The notes under the pieces were generated by a model. It made no database searches. It saw only the letters and a list, made by a program, of their open reading frames with translations, and was not told the origin of the DNA. A DNA stretch of 64,000 bases from Ricordea florida (lineage: Eukaryota > Cnidaria > Anthozoa > Corallimorpharia > Ricordeidae): contig OX453283.1 in assembly GCA_949710005.1 (NCBI GenBank), positions 19,681,504 through 19,745,503 of the forward strand. Direction: 5' to 3'. Shown one piece after another: positions 11,478-23,124 of this stretch. Numbering within the stretch: the first letter of the stretch is position 1; every line of letters begins with the position of its first letter. The position numbers and the translations under genes were made by a program.

Positions 11478-14400
11478 TTAATAGTTTGACTGGAAAAATG
11501 TGGTCCAAATAAGCTCCCTGAAGTTGAAAGTTTTGGGCAGCAGATTCCTGTGGCCTGTTCTACGATTTGGACGACGCACATCTTGGAGTAAACTGACAGA
11601 TGTCGCTTCTCTGTTGACATTTTCATTCTGCAATCACAAAAATCCATAATAATAACACTAGTATAACTATATGTTATACTGAAATTAATGACGAAAAATT
11701 GGGCCATGGGATTATAGGAACAGTGTCCTGGTGTATTAACTCAAAACTTTTTTTGTCATTGAATTCTTTGAACCTCAATATACAGTCTGCTACTGATATT
11801 AGATATGCAGTAATGGCCTAGTGGCCTCCAACCTTCTACCTCTCGGCAGCCCCTCTCGCCCATACCCAACCTGCCCCTATGCTTTACTTGGCCGTAATCC
11901 ATCAGGCCTGAAGGTATCCCGGCCCCTTCAAAATAGGCATGCCAGAACAAGGTGGTACAATTTGCTTCATACTTACCCAGTCAAGTACTGCCAAAGAGAT
12001 GCGCATGTCAAAGGTCCGGTCAGCAAAGTGAATTCTCTTTGGGCAATATATCAGAATCACATTATTGAACGATTCCACCCAGTAGGTATCGCGACACTGC
12101 AAATTAAATTATATATTACCAGCATGTTGTAGCATTGGCTGTAATTTGATGGTTATCGACACTTGGAAATCACATCCCAAACTTGTGTTGTACTCAGTTA
12201 CAAATAATTAATACTGTGGCAAACTCCGAGTCAATAATTGACTTAAACATTTAAATTACTAAATAAATTATTGGCTGGTAAGAATAATTTATTATGCTTA
12301 CCAGCAAGCCCGTTTATGAAGTGACCAATACCTTACCAGATAATAGTCCTCAGCAAGCTTGTACACTTTAGAGTCCAAAATAAATTTCTTCAGTGCAGAT
12401 ATTGCCCCTGGGTTAGTCAGCTTAACTTTGCTGCAGTGGTATCCAGGGTTCTTACATTTGGATTCACGGTCACAGCTGTTGTGATTGCCCTACAATGAAG
12501 AAACCTCATCACTGGATTGATGTAAATTGCAGCCTGTATACTTTCAATAGAAAACAAGCATAGTAGCTTTAACAAACATTTTTTATCAAGATTTTCTGTA
12601 CCTGATAATGATCAACAACTGTGAGTAATCTCCTCCTCAAATCATCTGGACTATTGCAGTTTTTCATGGAGTAATAAAAATGTCGTTTGACGCTGGCCTC
12701 TGTAAAGAAATAACCACACAGTTTTTAGAAATTTGCAGAATGACACTTCACCACCATTATCTGATGGCCATAGTAGTGAAATTCTATGATGACAGAAGTA
12801 GCATTTCGTGAATTAGTACCATGAAAACTAAATTTAAGAAAGACTTACGCTTGTCCGACAGTTCGCTAAACCACTTTTGGCCCTCCCATTTCTGTGCCCC
12901 ACTGCTAATTTCCTTCATAGCCTTTGCAACTCCCTTTGTTCCTAGAAATAAAAGAAAAGGAATAATTATTGTTATCATTATATAAAGTGCATACCTGAGT
13001 AATGTCATTTACTCTCACTGTGCAGATGGAATAAACATACAATGTTCAATGGATATAATTAGTATTTATAAATAATACTGTCATATCAATAATTATGTTA
13101 TTAATAGTGATAACAATATTAATAGTGGTACAAAATGCTTTTTTACCATGCCAAGTGTCAAACGAATTCTGGATGTTTTGCTGCAGGAGCCAGTTCTTTA
13201 TTTTAGGTACAAAGTCATGGGCAACTTCAACTACTGCAAGCCCTAAAATAAAAATGTTTGGCACAGTGGATGTTATGTACCATGTAATGGTATGCATCAC
13301 AGAATTTCACCAGTTACAGCATTTGCACATGGTACCACACAGTACCTTTTGCTTGAACAGCAGGAATAATTTTCTTCATGGCTTCAAACTCATGTGTCTG
13401 GGGACTACGGAATTCTGCCTTTGTAACAGTCTGAACGGCCACCACATACTGAGTCCTGCTCAAAAGAGAACCGGAATGAAATATGTGAAACTGGTGAAGT
13501 GACTCATAAAGTATTTATTTTATATACATGGTTATTAAATGTCATTTTTGCATGGGCGCAAGATAGTGTATACGTACTCATATGAAATCATTGCAACTGT
13601 TGAATGGTAGGCATTGGCTGTCGAGTCATGACGGCAATCAGTTATGACAGTCTGTAAAGAACAATAAAGAAATAGAATGTAGACTTTGGAGTTATTTCCT
13701 GTTATTTTCCAGCAACTATTCAAATATATATCTACATGAAGGTGTTGTGATATCTGAGGGTGACAAGTTGATGCAATTAATTCTTAGTTTTTTCCCACTG
13801 GTTTTTTATTGTTGCTCTGGTCATCATTGAAATGATATATTGTAACTGGGAGAGCCATATTCAAACCTGTAAGTTATTTGATCTTACCGCTCCTTGTCTT
13901 TCCACATATGAGGTGGAGTCCTTTAAATTACCAATGCTGTCAGTCATGGAAGCCTCTGCAGATAAATTCACTGCCTGCATGTAGCCCATGGTGCCATACA
14001 CTGCAGAACATGATTTGCCATATAAATTTATCTCAGTAAAGGACAAGCTTCACAAAGAATTAAACTAGATTATTTTAAAATTAACAATAAACACACAAAC
14101 TTAGCACAGATATTATAATATTCCTGATGGGCGATGGACTTCGTCTCCGTATAATGATCAGCAATATTTACTTTGCCTTTGGAGAATATTATTTAAATAG
14201 AGTGAGCTTACCATAATCAATATACTTGTCCCCAGCACTGCCCAGTTTTGCAGCCTCCGCAAATCCCTGGTACTAGCTCTTCAACATCCCTGTGCTTGTA
14301 AACCCATGTATTATTCTAAAAACACAGGGAAAGTTCTATTACTATTATATCTCTCTGGTCAAAATGAGATGAACTTGTAAGAAAATTTAAGACCAGCTAC

Positions 14401-15422
14401 CAAGCACAGTTGCAGGTCTGAGCACCCAGATTTATCATTGGTACAAGTTGCCAACCAGCTTTTCTGTTGTTGTTGTTGTTTTCTGTTTTATTGGTATCTG
14501 AGAAAATTATGTTCCAAAGCTCGGCATCTCCAACTAAACACAACTCATATATTGTACTAAATCACAACCCATATATACAATGCAGTTTCAGACTGGCTGG
14601 ATTACTGGATATAATTTTCCAGTGCATTGTAATGGGAATTTTGCACTTTCAGGCCTGCAGGTGTTTCACTAACCATGACAGCTGCTTCAAAAACGAGATA
14701 TTATTTTTTTGAAAAGATATGATATTATATATGTCTGCCATGTATATCTGCTGTTTGGGGGAGAATATAAAAATCTCTTACCTGCAGTTGGCAGTGTACT
14801 TGTTGCCAAGAATTGACGAACTTGCCCACTTTATTTTGTGGCCGTTCTTGCAAAAAAATTCCAAACGTAGGACATGACCATCCATGTTTTTCACACTGTT
14901 GTCCCCGTCGAAAAAGAATGGCGAGCCACATGGACAGCCTCGGGCAGTCTCCTGTAGAAGGACGACTAAACTGTCCTGTCCACAAACGAAGAAACTCTCG
15001 TTCACATCCGCAGGAGACAAGAGCTGTCTGCAAGAAGGAGCTTCTTCGCAAGGCCTGCCCTGACAGTCGATCGCCTTTTCTTCTGTTTGGTCATTTGCAG
15101 AAACTGAGTGCAGTTCTTGATTTCTTTGTGCATTACGAGATCCATTTCCTTCGTACGCATCAAGTAACGCTGTCAGGAAATCTGCATTCGTGTGACCAGT
15201 TCGAAGGTTTTCCGCCATATTGCGAAGCCTTACGAAACGATCTTGGGTCTCTTTCATAATTATTTTCTCCCCAAAATCAAACTGAAAATTCAAGCTGAAT
15301 TGGGGCTTGCGTGGCTTTTCTTTCCTACGTTCATTATAGATCCGTTGTTGCTCGATCTTTGATTTTTTTGCGCAAGGTTCGCCACGTCCCAACATGTTTT
15401 CTTCGCGTGTGTTTACCTCCAA
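11478..15422 (-). pseudogene. Multi-exon DDE transposase of the Kolobok-like element
   Basis: The first exon (15422-14782) begins MEVNTREENMLGRGEP and ends SSILGNKYTANC. At least nine further exons with agreeing phases and GT-AG borders follow: near 14317-14211 (HGFTSTGM, GSAGDKYIDY), 14000-13890 (GYMQAVNLSAEASM), 13650-13585 (ITDCRHDSTANAY), 13460-13346 (YVVAVQTVTKAEF), 13244-13147 (VVEVAHDFVPKIKNW), 12946-12848 (GTKGVAKAMKEISS), 12706-12604 (ASVKRHFYYSMKNC), 12486-12340 (GNHNSCDRESKCK), 12098-11980 (YWVESFNNVILIYCPKRIHF), and 11627-11478 (NENVNREATS). The likely catalytic triad is D in DCRHD, D in VAHD and E in VESFNN. A TAG at 14275-14273 interrupts the second exon; the rest is intact. The long spliced layout and TTAA-flanked host element fit Kolobok-type transposases. 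Exon edges are my own readings of splice sites. Confidence 0.7.
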
Positions 15423-15856
15423 AGCCCTCCAAATTATTCGAACTTTGCGCCATCGATATAGCCAATCGCATAGCTTCTTTTATTTTCTTTGTTTCGTACT
15501 ATTCAATCATAAGTAGCAAAAGAACTAGCCAGGCTTGAAAGTGAGGGAACATCCAGTGGTGAAGCAGGCAAGAGCGGAAGACGATCTGAACGATATCGCG
15601 ATCGGCCCGCCAAATTTTCTTGAAGCGTTCCGGTAAAATACGCGTCTTCTTGAGCATATAGATAAAGAATAAGGCGAGAAGTTAAGATCTTTCTCAAATT
15701 TATTTACTCTGTAAGGGTTACGTCTGCTTTTTACAGCAACAGAGACAGGTTTAGTTCTTCCCTCTTTAACCGCCGAACGGCCGTCATGTTTGAACTTTTA
15801 ATATAAATTTGATAGGACAGGGGGGGACCCTATTTATACGGAGCCCCCGCGTTTAA

Positions 15857-15976
15857 GTACTGTTAGTAATGTTAGGATTGTAAGTAAGGATTTATATTGT
15901 AAGTGTCGGTATTTCTTGTAATATGTGTGTATTGTAAATGGTGTTAAATAATGGCAAATAAATAAATAAATAAAAC
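15857..15976 (+). repeat. LINE-like 3' tail with (AAAT)n
   Basis: An AT-rich stretch ending AAATAAATAAATAAATAAAA at about 15955-15976, the kind of short tandem tail left by CR1/L2-type LINEs. The Kolobok-like element may have inserted into the tail's parent copy. No coding part is seen here. Confidence 0.35.
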
Positions 15977-15990
15977 TAACAAGGATACTT

Positions 15991-16611
15991 TTGGATGATT
16001 TCAAGCAGTACAAAAATTTCTACGCTAGCGAAATGTTAGGGTTTTCTGCAACGGCTATATCATGCGACCACACGTTCAAAATTAGTAAAAATATAGGAGT
16101 TGTTACTGAAGGAGAAGAAGATAAATTTCTTACAAACTTTAAAAACTTGTTCATCGTTTTGAATGAAAACGGTGAAATTCTCAACTGGAGATTGACAAGA
16201 TCGAAAACTTTTCAAGAAATCGACGATCTTCTGTTCAGGTTAAAGGAGAGAGTAAGTAAACAAAAAAGTTCAATATTGATGTTAGCTCCCGATGACTGTT
16301 GTAAGAACAAGTATCTATCTGTTTTTCCCAATGCTCAAATGAAATTGGATATTTTTCACGCATGCCAGCAAGTACTAAAAACACTAGAAACTGGTCAGAC
16401 TGTTCTTAGACACCAATTTGGAAAGCAATTTGGATTAATCTTCAGACAGAGTACCGATCTTGGAGAAAATCGGCAGATGGTTACTCCTAATCGACGGGAA
16501 ATAGAAGCCAATCTAGATCGCTAACTCGAAAGATGGAGAAATGTCCTTTCTTGTTTAACAGATGCCACATTGAAATAGAAATATTTCATAAGGTTACCAA
16601 CTGAAGTTTTG
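15991..16611 (+). pseudogene. DDE transposase fragment, family unassigned
   Basis: It is open from 15991 to a TAA near 16522 (177 codons) and continues in frame as LERWRNVLSCLTDATL. The protein has ATAISCDHTFKISKNIGV (first acidic residue in CDHTF), LFIVLNENGEILNWRLT, MLAPDDCC (second acidic pair), and LDIFHACQQVLKTLE. Spacing and motifs fit an RNase-H-fold transposase core. Both ends are missing: the N-terminal DNA-binding domain and the final catalytic Glu are not visible. I cannot place the superfamily. Confidence 0.6.
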
Positions 16612-16737
16612 TGACTGAAAAGTCCGTGGATCTTGCGCCATCGTGCTTCACGATTTGATGGCACTTGACCTTCCTCTGACCGGTTCAGCTACCGCATTCC
16701 AAATTCAAGATGGCGGGTCATTCACGAATCCTTGGAT

Positions 16738-16951
16738 GAGGGTCGTACAGGGGGGTCTCTGGCACGATTCACGGACAAAAAAAAATACGAATCACGGATC
16801 ACGGATATTGAAATATCATTTTCCCGAATCACGAAAATGAGTACTCTTATCCTGTTCTTGCGCTACAAATAGTGTTTGAAGAAATCAAAATTGATTAAGA
16901 AATTACGAATCAGCTAATCAGGCGTCACGAGAATACCCCTGTACGACCCTC
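16738..16951. mobile_element. 214-bp MITE with perfect 16-bp inverted ends
   Basis: GAGGGTCGTACAGGGG at 16738-16753 is exactly inverted at 16936-16951. TTGGAT flanks both sides (16732-16737 and 16952-16957); depending on where the end is drawn, the duplication is 6 or 7 bp (CTTGGAT). The interior repeats AATCACGGATCACGGA. No coding capacity. Confidence 0.8.
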
Positions 16952-17042
16952 TTGGATCGATTGTTTTAATAAAAACATTTCACGTGGTAATCGAATTCCT
17001 GATATGAAATTCTCTTAAAATAGGCCTAAGTTCCCCTTTAAG

Positions 17043-17175
17043 TTCTGTGAACATCTCGGCAAACGTTTGTGAACACCACGGCAAAAGTTTGTGAACACCA
17101 CGGCAAAAGTTTGTGAACATCACGGCAAAAGTTTGTGAACATCACGGCAAAAGTTTGTGAATACCACGGCAAAAG
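17043..17175. repeat. 22-bp minisatellite, about six units
   Basis: Tandem copies of GTTTGTGAACACCACGGCAAAA with C/T changes in the CACCAC/CATCAC core. Units abut directly with no spacers, so it is not a CRISPR array. Confidence 0.92.
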
Positions 17176-17368
17176 TACGATAGGAAAAGAAGGAAAAGAG
17201 GAAATAACGCACGTCTGTTTCCTCTGCATCCCCATTTACACCAAAACATTCCCTGGTATAGGCTGCTATTGGTGCAGCTTGTTCCAAGACTAGGAGAAGA
17301 CTCCTGCGTTCTATAACTGACCAGAAAATGGTACTGTATAATTTACAGCTTGAAATGCATAATTGTGG

Positions 17369-17647
17369 TTACTTTGGCTTGCGTAGGAATGCCCAGGTTT
17401 TAAAATGAGCTACATTTTTGTCATTCAGTTGCAAATTGCCCTCTTGTCTGCACAGTGCATAGGTGATTTCCAGAGGGCCTTGAAAACTGGCTTCAAGCAC
17501 GCACGTGTCCGTGCTTATTTCCCCTTTTCCTTCGGGGTCCAATTCTCTAAGCAAAGTTTTGACAACAGCACGGGGAACACTAATTAATACCTTGCACCTT
17601 GAGAGTTTGCCAAATATGTCTATAGCCTCCCATACAGTCACGTCCAT
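17369..17647 (-). CDS. Orphan 92-codon open frame
   Basis: The minus-strand frame starts MDVTVWEAIDIFGKLSRC, contains VPRAVVKTLLRELDPEG and LQLNDKNVAHFKTWAFL, and ends at a stop. Composition is protein-like, with no motif I know. It may be one exon or the tail of a TE gene. I give no function. Confidence 0.3.
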   Translation of the reverse strand: MDVTVWEAIDIFGKLSRCKVLISVPRAVVKTLLRELDPEGKGEISTDTCVLEASFQGPLEITYALCRQEGNLQLNDKNVAHFKTWAFLRKPK

Positions 17648-17659
17648 CTAACAGACTTC

Positions 17660-18095
17660 TGATCTTTGGAACGTAATTCCTAACGAATTTCGTCAACTCT
17701 CCAAAGGAGCTTTTAAGAAAAATTTTCATGATTTTTTGGCTCTCAATAATGGAAGCAGAGGACGATTATGTTGAAGTGCCCATTCTCCTACAAAAAAACG
17801 GCAAATTTTGCATCCTCGACTCAATGTATTAATAATCGATAGGTTCTGTTAGTAGTAAATTTGGTTGTAATATCATTCTGTAAGACTATATATTCTGTAA
17901 CTTTAGCTTCTTTTTTCAGTAATTCTTATTTATCTAGATAATTTATTTAGTTAATTTACAATTATTATATCATCTGTTATGACTGTTGTACCCTTTCCTC
18001 TCCGCCCGCCTCGTCTAGCTTTTGCTATTTGCAGGTGGAGATGGCAGAATGATGTGCAAGAAATAAAGTAATTGTTGTTGTTGTTGTTGTTGGCT
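17660..18095 (+). mobile_element. LINE 3' fragment with (TTG)n tail
   Basis: A short coding end, SLWNVIPNEFRQLSKGAF followed by KKNFHDFLAL, matches the C-terminal WN.LP...R...F motif of CR1/L2-type ORF2 proteins. A 3' UTR and a (TTG)n tail at 18071-18092 follow. Only the 3' end is present, as expected from 5'-truncated LINE insertion. Confidence 0.6.
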
Positions 18096-19062
18096 ATAAC
18101 TTTGTAATGTCAAAGAATTGCAGTTGTAGTTTTAATTATATTTTACTTGTTGAATCTAAATATTCATTGTAAATAGAGTGTTTTCACTTTGACTATAGGA
18201 AAACATGGAGGGTGACATGAGACTGAGAAAATTTTCACAAGTCAAGTTTATTTTCTTACTGTCATCTGTGAATTTCTTACTTTGCTTAACAGAATTAATG
18301 AGCGCTTATTGATTTTGCTACAACGTTTGTCCTTATTATGTGGCTGTGTAGTGCTTAATTTTGCTGTAGCTAACTTTTTCTGGAGGCTCCTCAATTGCTC
18401 TCAAATTTGGCTAGCATCGTAGGGAAGAGACCTATGCCTCTTATCTCTCTCAGGGGGTAAAGGGTTAATTAACAGTTTGATTCACTGGGTACTGTAACAG
18501 TAAATTTAGTTTTTTGTTGGTTCGAAATTATTTTGCCCGTTTAATGTCAATTGTCTGTTATTTAGTTAGTGATGCAAAATGATTATTGGCTTTCCACAAC
18601 TACAGCTGCATTTCCAAGTGCAAAAGTGGAACTAGCAACTGTGGAGAAATGGACAAAAGCAGAAAAAGAATCCATCCTTCAGGAATCCGCGAAGATCTAT
18701 ACAAAAGCTGGCAAGTTTCCATTAGTGAATATGCTCCCTTCCCAACTGAACCATTGTCGTCGTCATTTTCATTAGGATGGTTTCCATTATCATCCGATTA
18801 ATTGTTAAATTGATACCACTTATCATTATGGTATCACGACGTTGATCATCATCCACGTCTGCACCCTTACCACTGCCATTTAATACCTTGCTATTACTGT
18901 CGTTTGACTACGATTGTTATCTACAAGCTGATGCAAGATTTACATTGTGCAAGTAGTGCGTTTTCGACGTTCAAAATAAAGTTGGCTGAAATTATTCGAG
19001 TCTGTCGGGATTCGAACTAACAGTTTTCGAACTAGAGCTTCGTTTGGTCGATTCTGTGTGAC
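18096..19062. other. Non-coding stretch before the BEL-like gag, possible LTR
   Basis: It holds AAAGGGTTAA at 18459-18468 (TTAA-element end candidate), a short protein-like frame near 18569-18730 without motifs, and an AATAAA at about 18976 within sequence leading to the gag ATG. The last 200 bases may be the LTR and leader of the BEL-like element, but I cannot define LTR borders. Confidence 0.35.
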
Positions 19063-20393
19063 ATGTCTACTCGCTCACGTCCTGCCGCCAGAAAGGGAAC
19101 TCGAGTACGAACGTATTCGACAAGGAGAAATGAAGAAGAGGATCGAGCTGAGAGGGCTGAGCAATTGAAGAGATCCAAAGCTGGGTTAATCGGGATGCTA
19201 AGGAAAACGCGTGAGGAAATTGCTAATTTGCGAATCGAAAGAGGAGATATATTGTCAGAGGGTTTAGAAGTAAGGTTGGCGGTGTACGAAGAAACATGGA
19301 GGAAGTTTGTGAAAACCCATGAATGTTTTATGGAATTAACAGAGCCAGGATTTAAAAGGAACGGTGCCCAAACCATGTACGACGAAGAGTTTGCAAAGAA
19401 ATTGGAATTGGACGAGATTGTGAAACAAATGCGCGTCGTCTGTGGATCAAAGACCATTGAAGGAAGCATGAGGTCACGTGAAAGAAAGGGCGCGAAAACC
19501 GTGAGTACTGAAATCAGCTGTAACTCAGTTTATAGTGGGTTTGATGCTCGAAGGGAAAAAATGATTTTAACAAAACTTAAAGTGGAACATTTGAAGAAAA
19601 GGCAAGAGCTTCAACTCAGATTAACTGAACTTAATCACGCACGGGAATTAATGGAGGCCGAAATGGAAGCTGAGAAGGCCTATGTCAGTTTTAGTATTCT
19701 TGATTCTGAAAGTGGGGCCGGTGCGATAGACCATGAGACACCTCGTTTGATAGAAAAAAACAGTTTGATTTGGAGGCCTTAGGGGATGTAGATTGCAAGG
19801 AAGATGTCTTGTATCATTCAGATATTAAGCCTAAACTTGAAGAATTTCCACATGGTCTAACCCCTCCATTACCAGTTACCTCAGGCCGTGAATCAAAGTT
19901 ACCAATTGTTGGGGGAAATGAGCAACCAGGATCGTCTCCGCAGGGAGATGCTGCATTAAACCCACCGGCAAGCTCACCTTACAGAGGTTGTTGGGGGACA
20001 AAACATGAATATGAACAGTCGCCCCCAATCCAGGAGGTTCAGGCCCCAGTAAAGCAATCACCAGCGCAGTTTGATGCCAGGGAACAAATAGTTAAAACTT
20101 TGAGCCAAGTCATGAGTACCCCAAAGTTAGAAAACATGCACTTTAACGGAGACCCAATTAACTATGCATCGTTCATACACAACTTCGAGACCTGTCTGGA
20201 AGACAGCACGAACAATTCTAGAAACCTGCAACTCCTTATTCAACATTGCAGGGGTGTAGCACGAGAGGCAATCGAAAGTTGTGTTAACTTGCCAGTGTCA
20301 GAGGGTTACAAAACTGCAAAGGCACTGAAGCTTAGACCGGAACTACGCAGAACCTTGACAATGTTTACAAAAAATCACCAAGACTTCAAGTGA
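19063..20393 (+). pseudogene. BEL/Pao-type gag remnant
   Basis: The first part (19063-19782) begins MSTRSRPAARKGTRV and is rich in charged helices (likely coiled coil, residues 20-60 and 160-205). A frameshift near 19770 moves the reading frame, which continues as FDLEALGDVDCKED. The second part ends with HFNGDPINYASFIHNFETCL and LLIQHCRGVAREAIESCV, the pattern of the DUF1759 gag domain of BEL/Pao retrotransposons. Coding stops at 20393, well before protease or RT. No pol is seen. Confidence 0.6.
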
Positions 20394-20424
20394 TGCCCGG
20401 TAACCGTAAGGGAGCTTTTAACAC

Positions 20425-20640
20425 TGTTATTACATTTGAGGTTAACTTGTATTACATTTTCGGTTGATCGACTTATTTCATTTAGTGTTAAATTGTATTA
20501 CATTTACGATTGGGTAAGTTATTACATTTAAGGTTGATTTTTATTACATTTGCAGTCGTAGTATTACATTTAGAGTTAATTTTTTATTACATTTACGGTT
20601 GGTATTACATTTAGCGTTGTTATTACATTTAGCGGTGATA
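20425..20640. repeat. Degenerate TTATTACATTTA repeat
   Basis: About nine loosely spaced copies of TATTACATTTA followed by G/C GGTT or GTT variants, interval 20-35 bases. It starts right after the truncated gag. Confidence 0.75.
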
Positions 20641-20774
20641 CATTGCTCAGCTAGAAACAACAGTTTGAAGATGGTCGGTTTTCCATTCATGATATTTTTA
20701 AGATAATTGTATACACTTTTTTTGTTCAAACTGTGACGCTCCAAGGCCTCGAGCAAAAAGGACTTGCTGTAAAA

Positions 20775-21470
20775 AGTTGTTCAACGACAGCTTTCACTGA
20801 AAGAGATGCGGCAAGCGGCAGACAACATAAAAAGGAAGAAAATGGTGGTGAGTGCATTCCTCAAATACACCGGTGAAGAGAACTGGGAATCCCTTCAAAA
20901 AGATTTCCTAATCACGCAACTGAGGAAAAACTTGCCCAGTTTAAAGGAGTCCCTCTAAAAAAGAGCAAGCATTCGCCCGTACATGGAAGTCTTCTGTAAT
21001 TTGTATGTGTAGATGGAAGGGTTTTTTATGGATTCTCTTCCCACTGGCATTTAGATGGATGTCCCTCAATTAGTCTCAGCACAGAATTGAGATTGCCCGG
21101 TGTCAGTACCAAAATGTGCAACTATTAAGTTTAAAGCCAAGCAAATACAACTTTTTTTTCACTTCGTTTTTCCTTTGTACGTCAAAATAGGTGTTAGAAG
21201 CATTCTTCAGGAGAGCATTAGCATGGGAAAAGCGGGGTGGTGAGGAGCAAGAGGAGGGACTATACGCAATTTCACTTTCTGAGGAAAGAGATGTGGTGTA
21301 CTTCTACAAAAGTGGGCAGGAGTTAGCAGTCATGTTAAAAGGACACCCAGCAAATTTTCCCTCAGAAAATAAGATCAATTGTCCCAGGACTGAAAGGGTT
21401 CGCAATTGTGATAATTCACAAGGTAAGTTAATGAATATCATAACGTTGTCCTTTCAGCTTCGGCTCTGAA
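20775..21470 (+). pseudogene. Scattered coding fragments, unknown
   Basis: Protein-like pieces in changing frames: EMRQAADNIKRKKMVVSAF, FLKYTGEENWESLQKDF and (21191-21469) LEAFFRRALAWEKRGGEEQ. They look like remains of one broken gene, probably of a TE. No recognised domain. Confidence 0.3.
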
Positions 21471-21617
21471 CTTAACGGGAGCGGGGGAGTGCTGTATATT
21501 AAGTATTACTAAGAATCTAGACTTATGCAAAAGCCACAATCTGATTGGCTGAGCTACTGCAGACTATCAGGCATAAGACAGCACTTGGTTGAAGATTGTT
21601 TTCAAAGTGGCGACATA

Positions 21618-21720
21618 CAGTACTGTGCAAAAGTAATGAGAGCAAAATTCGTCGAATTACGTTGCTTTCGGTACTTTGCGATGATGTTGAACAAGATTTT
21701 GAACGAAACTATATGTAGAT
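21618..21720. mobile_element. Orphan left end of a Tc1/mariner-like element
   Basis: CAGTACTGTGCAAAAGTAA after TA matches the left end of the complete element at 22011. No right end belonging to it is found. Confidence 0.55.
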
Positions 21721-22556
21721 GAAACATCTGCAAAAGATTGTTCTTCTATTGTTCTTACCCAGAGCGAATATTAAGACTGCGTTATGAAAAGTCATTCTGC
21801 CTGTAGCGAATTTTCGTTTTAGCTTTGTTTAAGTTTAAATGATATTTCATTGTTTTTCTTCCCTGAATTCTCTCAGGAGTTTAACAGCTCCTATGGCTAT
21901 TCAAAATTAAATGCTACAGAGCATTTTCCTTTTATTTTGTCACACAGAAGTAAAATTGATTCAAACTGCAGTGACACATTTGATCAGTATCGTGATCTTC
22001 ACGGCTTATACAGTATTGTGAAAAAGTAATGAGAGCGAAATGCGCGAATTTCGTTCTTTGTCTCCGCAAACTTTCGAAGAAAATTCGCTCGAAAATTCGG
22101 GCGTCTTTTCGCAATGTCTTGAGCGTTATTTCTTTAAAACAAAGGACGAAAATTCGCTGCATTTTCAAGACCAGAACGAAAATTCCTTACCAGAGGGATA
22201 ATTCCACTTGCGCTATACGAAATATCGTAGTGCAGTGTGCTGACCAGTATCGAGCCATCAGTGTACCGTTCTCTTGTTAACAATTGCGGTAATGTTGACG
22301 CTTTACTCCTCTATTAAATTTGCTGTTGTTAATGTGCTAATCCGTCTTTCATGGCGAAGAACGTAGGGAATTTCAATTCTTTGATCGATTTCAATGACGC
22401 GTACTCGCTAACTTAAGCTGTGCCACGTCAATGAGCCGGCAAGGCAGGTACAAAAGTTGGACTGTTAGTCCGGGTGAACTCGGACGAAAGTAAAATTCTT
22501 AATAAGGATTTTGAAGATCTACTTCACCTCAAAATTCATCCAAAGTGACATCAAAT

Positions 22557-22763
22557 TCAGTGATCGATGGACAAGCAGACATGTTGTTTTTGTAATGCCA
22601 GGTCTCTATACAGCCCCACCAAACTGGCCAGACTGCCGGTGGTATGTAGCTTCTTTATGATGCGCGCCACACACGGAAAGCTAACGCTTAAACCTTCACG
22701 TTTTAAGCCTTCCTTTTGAAGAAGCTCAATTCGGATTCTCGTGTACGTTGACACTTTAGGCAT
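22557..22763 (-). pseudogene. Tc1-like transposase N-terminal remnant
   Basis: MPKVSTYTRIRIELLQKEG then VARIIKKLHTTGSLASLVG is the helix-turn-helix entry domain of Tc1-type transposases. The DDE part is gone or unreadable. Confidence 0.6.
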
Positions 22764-22982
22764 GGCTAGATGTGATAGCTTGAAAGCTGAACTGACCAAA
22801 GCTAACACATGACTTTGAATTTCACTATGGTAACATATAAACAACCGCAAGGTCGCGCAGGGCCTGGGGTCATTGTAACTGCGAGTAGCATTTCTTGTTC
22901 AATGAAAACAAGTTTGCAAGCAGACCATTTGAGCTTGCTAGTTTAAGACTGTAACAAACAAAGTGATATCAGCTTTCGGCAA

Positions 22983-23124
22983 GATTTCCGCACAGGTCCC
23001 TACTTCATTATGCATGCTGTAGCTCATTTGTTAAGGATAAGGCACGTGAAAACATGTTTGTTTTTGAAGAATAAAACAGTACAACTACAGCATGCATAAT
23101 GAAGTAGGGACCTGTGCGGAAATC
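22983..23124. repeat. Perfect 40-bp inverted repeat with 62-bp loop
   Basis: Arms 22983-23022 and 23085-23124 are exact complements, starting GATTTCCGCACAGGTCCC. The surrounding element is diverged while the arms are identical. Confidence 0.93.

Larger units (their letters stand above)
7722..15852. mobile_element. 8.1-kb TTAA-flanked DNA transposon (Kolobok-like)
   Basis: Both ends carry ACGCGGGGG followed by a diverged TC..TATAAA block in inverted orientation (7722 rightward, 15852 leftward). Each is flanked by TTAA (7718-7721 and 15853-15856), which identifies a TTAA target duplication. Inside are a multi-exon DDE transposase gene on minus (11478-15422), a second two-exon gene on plus (8207-9352), and two inserted TA-type MITEs. 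A TTAA duplication with a spliced DDE transposase that lacks the piggyBac signature suggests the Kolobok superfamily, by elimination. One nonsense codon spoils the transposase; otherwise the element is strikingly complete. Confidence 0.72.

Noticed and set aside
17043..17175. CRISPR-like direct repeats
   Set aside because: Units abut with no unique spacers and the genome is eukaryotic; it is a minisatellite.
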